A stretch of DNA of 56,390 nt from Gammaproteobacteria bacterium (lineage in GTDB: Bacteria > Pseudomonadota > Gammaproteobacteria > UBA6429 > Thiohalophilaceae): positions 1 to 56,390 of the forward strand of contig JAHECZ010000002.1 in the NCBI GenBank assembly GCA_024641475.1, read 5' to 3'. This document shows positions 53,403 to 56,390 of this stretch, piece after piece. Below the pieces are notes generated by a model that saw nothing but the letters and a program-made list of their open reading frames with translations, did no database searches and was not told where the DNA came from. Both the position numbers and the translations under genes were made by a program. Each line of letters starts with the position of its first letter. Positions within the stretch are counted from its first letter, which is position 1.

Positions 53403-53975
53403 ATGCAAAGTATACTTCGCGAAAAACTTCTCGCTCAGGCGTTGAAACTAGCTGAAGTCAGCAAAATATATCGTACTGACAACAGTCGATTTGTTGAAAC
53501 GTATTTCAATTGGCTGGAACAGGCTGAAAAAGATTTATCTGGTTTGCGATCACCCATCATAACTTTACTGCAATCAGAAAAAGCTACCTTGAATTCTGTA
53601 TTGGATGGCTTCTTACCACACAATATTCAACCCGGGCGAAGCATACGCAAAATCCAGAAGGCTGTCGCTGCCCAATCGCTGGAAAAAATCTCCAGAGAAA
53701 TTTATTCAAAAATCGAACAAATTGATCTTGAACTAAATCAATTAAATGAAAAGCTGTGTCACGCCCTTGCCGTTCTGGCAAGCAAGGATCCAGCGATCTA
53801 TGCTTCACTTGATTTAACCCAGCGAAGTGTTGATAAAATCTGGCATATGCTTGCCACAACACCTGAAACCTTCCCAATGTATAATTATTTTTGTGCAAAA
53901 CTTGCCGCAACCGATGTAAACTATCTGCTGATGGACATTTTTCAAAAAATAATTGGCAATATAAAATCCACCTGA
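53403..53975 (+). CDS. Unrecognised helical protein, third gene of the DUF2589 unit
   Basis: A 190-residue, almost entirely helical protein with heptad-like stretches (EKISREIYSKIEQIDLELNQLNEKL, near residues 93-117) suggesting a coiled coil; no signal or membrane segment. It begins 16 nt after the second gene. A short palindrome (CCAGAAT-g-ATTCTGG, 53379-53393) spans the previous stop codon, and no good SD is visible, so expression may depend on coupling. No family recognised. Confidence 0.7.
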   Translation: MQSILREKLLAQALKLAEVSKIYRTDNSRFVETYFNWLEQAEKDLSGLRSPIITLLQSEKATLNSVLDGFLPHNIQPGRSIRKIQKAVAAQSLEKISREIYSKIEQIDLELNQLNEKLCHALAVLASKDPAIYASLDLTQRSVDKIWHMLATTPETFPMYNYFCAKLAATDVNYLLMDIFQKIIGNIKST

Positions 53976-53997
53976 TATACCAACCTTTTCACATACC

Positions 53998-55641
53998 TCA
54001 CCCAGTCAAGGAGTCATTTACAATCAGCTGTGCCTCGGTGACAATTTCCTGCAAGTGTTTTTGATCCTGGAAACTTTCCGCATAGATCTTGTAAATGTTC
54101 TCGGTGCCGGATGGTCGCGCGGCAAACCAGCCATTGGTGGTCACCACTTTGAGTCCGCCAATCGCAGCATTGTTGCCCGGTGCGTTGGTGAGTTTGGCGG
54201 TGATCGCATCGCCCGCCAATGTTGCTGCCGTAACCGAGGTTGGTGATAATTTTTTGAGTTTGGCTTTTTGTTCCGGTGTAGCAGCGGCGTCGATACGCGT
54301 ATAGTGCGGTGCGCCGAATTGCCTGGTCAGATCGCGATAATGTTCGCCCGGATCTTTACCTGTGGTCGCGGTGATCTCGGCGGCGAGTAAATTCATGATG
54401 AGGCCATCTTTATCCGTGGTCCAGACACGACCGTCGCGTCGCAAGAAACTCGCACCGGCGCTTTCCTCGCCGCCAAAACAACAGGAGCCGTCAAACAATC
54501 CAGGTACAAACCACTTGAACCCCACCGGCACTTCGATCAACTTGCGACCCAGTTTCGCGACAACGCGATCGATCATACTGCTGCTCACCAGGGTTTTACC
54601 CACCGCTGCCTGCGCTGACCAGTGTGGACGATGGCTCAGTAAATACTGAATCGCCACCGCCAGGTAGTGATTGGGATTCATCAAACCGACCGACGGCGTC
54701 ACGATGCCATGTCGATCCGAATCCGGATCATTGGCAAAGGCGACGCGATACTGATCTTTGAGTTTCACCAAGCCTGCCATTGCATACGGACTGGAACAAT
54801 CCATACGAATCTTGCCATCGTGATCGACGCACATAAATGCAAAGGTGGGATCGAGCACGGGATTAACGACAGTGATATCCAGACCATACACCTCATTAAC
54901 AGGTTCCCAATACGGCGCCGCGGATCCACCGAGCGGATCGACACCCAGTTGCAGTCCGGCATCACGAATTGCTGCCATGTCGATAACATTAGCGAGGTCG
55001 CGCACATAGGGCAGAATCAAATCCTCTTGATGTGTCGTCGCAGCTTGCAGCGCAGCAGTGTAGGTAATACGTTTCACTTCGCGATTACCATTGCGCATTA
55101 ACGCATTGGCGCGATCCTGCACCCACTGGGTAATATCCGTATCCGCCGGACCGCCATTGGCTGGGTTATATTTAAACCCGCCGTCTTCCGGTGGGTTATG
55201 CGACGGCGTGATCACCACACCGTCGGCAAGATGTTCAGTCCGCTTGTTGTTGTAAGCCAGAATGGCGCGTGAAATGACGGGCGTCGGTGTCACGCCATCA
55301 TGTTGTTGAATAACCGTATGCACACCATTGGCGGCGAAGACTTCCAGGGCGGTGCGTTGCGCCGGACTGGATAATGCATGCGTATCCATGCCCATGTATA
55401 ACGGCCCGTCGATACGCTGCGACATGCGAAACTCACAAATCGCCTGGGTTGTCGCCAGAATATGTGCTTCATTGAACGAACCAAGCAACGACGAGCCACG
55501 ATGACCGCTGGTACCAAAACTGACCAATTGATTCGGATCGGCCATATCGGGCTGGCGCTGATAATAGTCTGTTTCGAGCCTGGCCAGATCGACCAGTAGT
55601 GTTTGCGGAGCGGGTTTACCCGCCAGTGGAGAGATCGCCAT
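53998..55641 (-). CDS. pgm: Phosphoglucomutase (alpha-D-glucose specific)
   Basis: Pgm interconverts glucose 1- and 6-phosphate, feeding UDP-glucose and glycogen synthesis. The 547-residue protein aligns with the E. coli Pgm type: [23 protein letters not shown], the phosphoserine loop [19 protein letters not shown], the metal loop NDPDSDRHG and the sugar-phosphate loop [20 protein letters not shown] lies 8 nt before ATG 55641. It stands alone, convergent with the DUF2589 unit. Confidence 0.97.
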   Translation of the reverse strand: MAISPLAGKPAPQTLLVDLARLETDYYQRQPDMADPNQLVSFGTSGHRGSSLLGSFNEAHILATTQAICEFRMSQRIDGPLYMGMDTHALSSPAQRTALEVFAANGVHTVIQQHDGVTPTPVISRAILAYNNKRTEHLADGVVITPSHNPPEDGGFKYNPANGGPADTDITQWVQDRANALMRNGNREVKRITYTAALQAATTHQEDLILPYVRDLANVIDMAAIRDAGLQLGVDPLGGSAAPYWEPVNEVYGLDITVVNPVLDPTFAFMCVDHDGKIRMDCSSPYAMAGLVKLKDQYRVAFANDPDSDRHGIVTPSVGLMNPNHYLAVAIQYLLSHRPHWSAQAAVGKTLVSSSMIDRVVAKLGRKLIEVPVGFKWFVPGLFDGSCCFGGEESAGASFLRRDGRVWTTDKDGLIMNLLAAEITATTGKDPGEHYRDLTRQFGAPHYTRIDAAATPEQKAKLKKLSPTSVTAATLAGDAITAKLTNAPGNNAAIGGLKVVTTNGWFAARPSGTENIYKIYAESFQDQKHLQEIVTEAQLIVNDSLTG

Positions 55642-55844
55642 GGTTACATTCCTGCGTATATTATTTTGAATAGATTACATACCCTATCGTAACAAAGTGC
55701 CTGGTAAAAATGTCAGAATCGTGATGATCGCGATGCGCTGCGTTACATATTTTCGCTTGCACAGATTCAGTGCAGCGATTAATACTTATCATTCACACTA
55801 ATTTGAAAGACAGATACTCTACAAATCTCATCAGGTAAAACCAC

Positions 55845-55922
55845 ATGAATATATCCTGCATGCTATTGCTACTTTGTTCAGTCGCTGGAATAGCCTGTTT
55901 ATTAATACAAAAGTCGCAATAA
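55845..55922 (+). CDS. Possible 25-residue hydrophobic peptide
   Basis: ATG 55845, with AGG about 9 nt upstream, opens a 25-codon frame encoding a single hydrophobic helix with four cysteines (MNISCMLLLLCSVAGIACLL) and a basic end. It stops 7 nt before the glycosylase gene. It could be a leader peptide, a membrane microprotein or chance. Confidence 0.3.
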   Translation: MNISCMLLLLCSVAGIACLLIQKSQ

Positions 55923-55929
55923 CATTCCA

Positions 55930-56390
55930 ATGAGTCGAATTAGCGGTTTCGCCCCGATCGCAGATACTAACGCGCAAATCTTGATCCTCGGCAGCATGCC
56001 CAGTGCAGCATCGCTATGCGCCAACCAATATTATGCTCATCCTCGCAATGCGTTTTGGAAAATCATGGCACAGATTCTTGGCTTCAATGCCGAGGATACC
56101 TATGACATACGACAGCAAGCACTCATGCATGCAGGTATCGCACTGTGGGATGTGTTGCAGTCCTGTGTGCGTCCGGGCAGCCTGGATACGTCAATTGATA
56201 CAGATTCAATTCAAACCAATGACTATGCCACTTTTTATCGCGACCACACATATATAAAGCTGGTCTGTTTCAATGGTGCGACAGCCGAGCGCTACTACAA
56301 CAAACTGGTTTCACCAACGCTGCCATTGTCTTCAAAATCCTATCGTCGTTTACCCTCCACCAGTCCGGCACATGCCGCACTATCCGTCGA
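55930..56390 (+). CDS. DNA-deoxyinosine glycosylase (uracil-DNA glycosylase superfamily), 3' truncated by window
   Basis: 153 codons are visible before the right edge. The N-terminal region reads ISGFAPIADTNAQILILGSMPSAASLCANQYYAHPRNAFWKIM, the signature of the TDG/Mug-related 'DNA-deoxyinosine glycosylase' (HDG, family 6) proteins, followed by GIALWDVLQSCVRPGSLDTSI and LVCFNGATAERYY. Such enzymes excise deaminated bases (hypoxanthine, possibly uracil) from DNA. The last residues visible (LPSTSPAHAALSV) are near the usual C-terminus. ATG 55930 gives the expected start. Confidence 0.88.
   Translation, partial: MSRISGFAPIADTNAQILILGSMPSAASLCANQYYAHPRNAFWKIMAQILGFNAEDTYDIRQQALMHAGIALWDVLQSCVRPGSLDTSIDTDSIQTNDYATFYRDHTYIKLVCFNGATAERYYNKLVSPTLPLSSKSYRRLPSTSPAHAALSV

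Overview
The window looks like chromosomal DNA of a moderate-GC gammaproteobacterium. The evidence is conserved gene order: glnE-ilvE-(zinc finger)-hldE-hldD-waaF, cutA-dsbD behind groESL, and accB-accC-prmA-(DUF3426)-dusB-fis-purH...purD. The LPS gene set includes KdkA, the Kdo kinase of lineages with a phosphorylated Kdo. The groESL operon carries a perfect CIRCE operator, so an HrcA repressor is expected, which is not the enterobacterial arrangement. No tRNA, rRNA, CRISPR array, intact insertion sequence or phage gene was seen. The order of the organism cannot be fixed from this window.

Region 1 (1-17.6 kb) is LPS and cell-surface polysaccharide synthesis. It holds the 3' end of a probable waaA, kdkA, four GT9 (heptosyltransferase-fold) genes including waaF, two zinc-ribbon methyltransferases, a GtrA-like flippase, a GT39-like membrane glycosyltransferase, a WaaE-like GT2 and an O-antigen ligase-like protein. 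These adjoin hldD, hldE, ilvE and glnE. A 120-bp hairpin-rich repeat lies between hldD and waaF.

Region 2 (17.6-22.9 kb) is the most unusual part. It contains two copies of one module, each reading on the minus strand as YeiH-type transporter, tiny single-pass membrane protein, universal stress protein. The two microproteins (51 and 39 residues) share a clear motif and were found by reading the sequence between the larger genes. Both transporters have matching dyad elements upstream (a TTAG...CTAA box and CCCA-N10-TGGG), which suggests common regulation.

Region 3 (22.9-36.2 kb) is housekeeping: groEL-groES, cutA, a DsbD with two tandem N-terminal domains, a TlpA-like thioredoxin, aroQ, accB, accC, prmA, a DUF3426 protein, dusB, fis and purH. 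Region 4 (36.3-43.6 kb) separates purH from purD and carries a GGDEF-EAL sensor, an alpha/beta hydrolase, a purple-acid-phosphatase-like enzyme and an LTA-synthase-like membrane sulfatase-fold protein.

Region 5 (44.8-54 kb) is accessory. It has a decayed DUF6197-like gene, a possible lipoprotein remnant, an unknown 413-residue protein divergent from a MOSC-ferredoxin reductase fusion with a perfect 9-bp inverted repeat between them, a YiiD-type thioesterase, a MORN-repeat lipoprotein with a C13 peptidase domain, an FAH-family hydrolase and a three-gene operon headed by a DUF2589 protein. The window closes with pgm and a truncated DNA-deoxyinosine glycosylase gene. The best candidates for undescribed biology are the duplicated transporter/microprotein/stress-protein modules and the DUF2589 operon.
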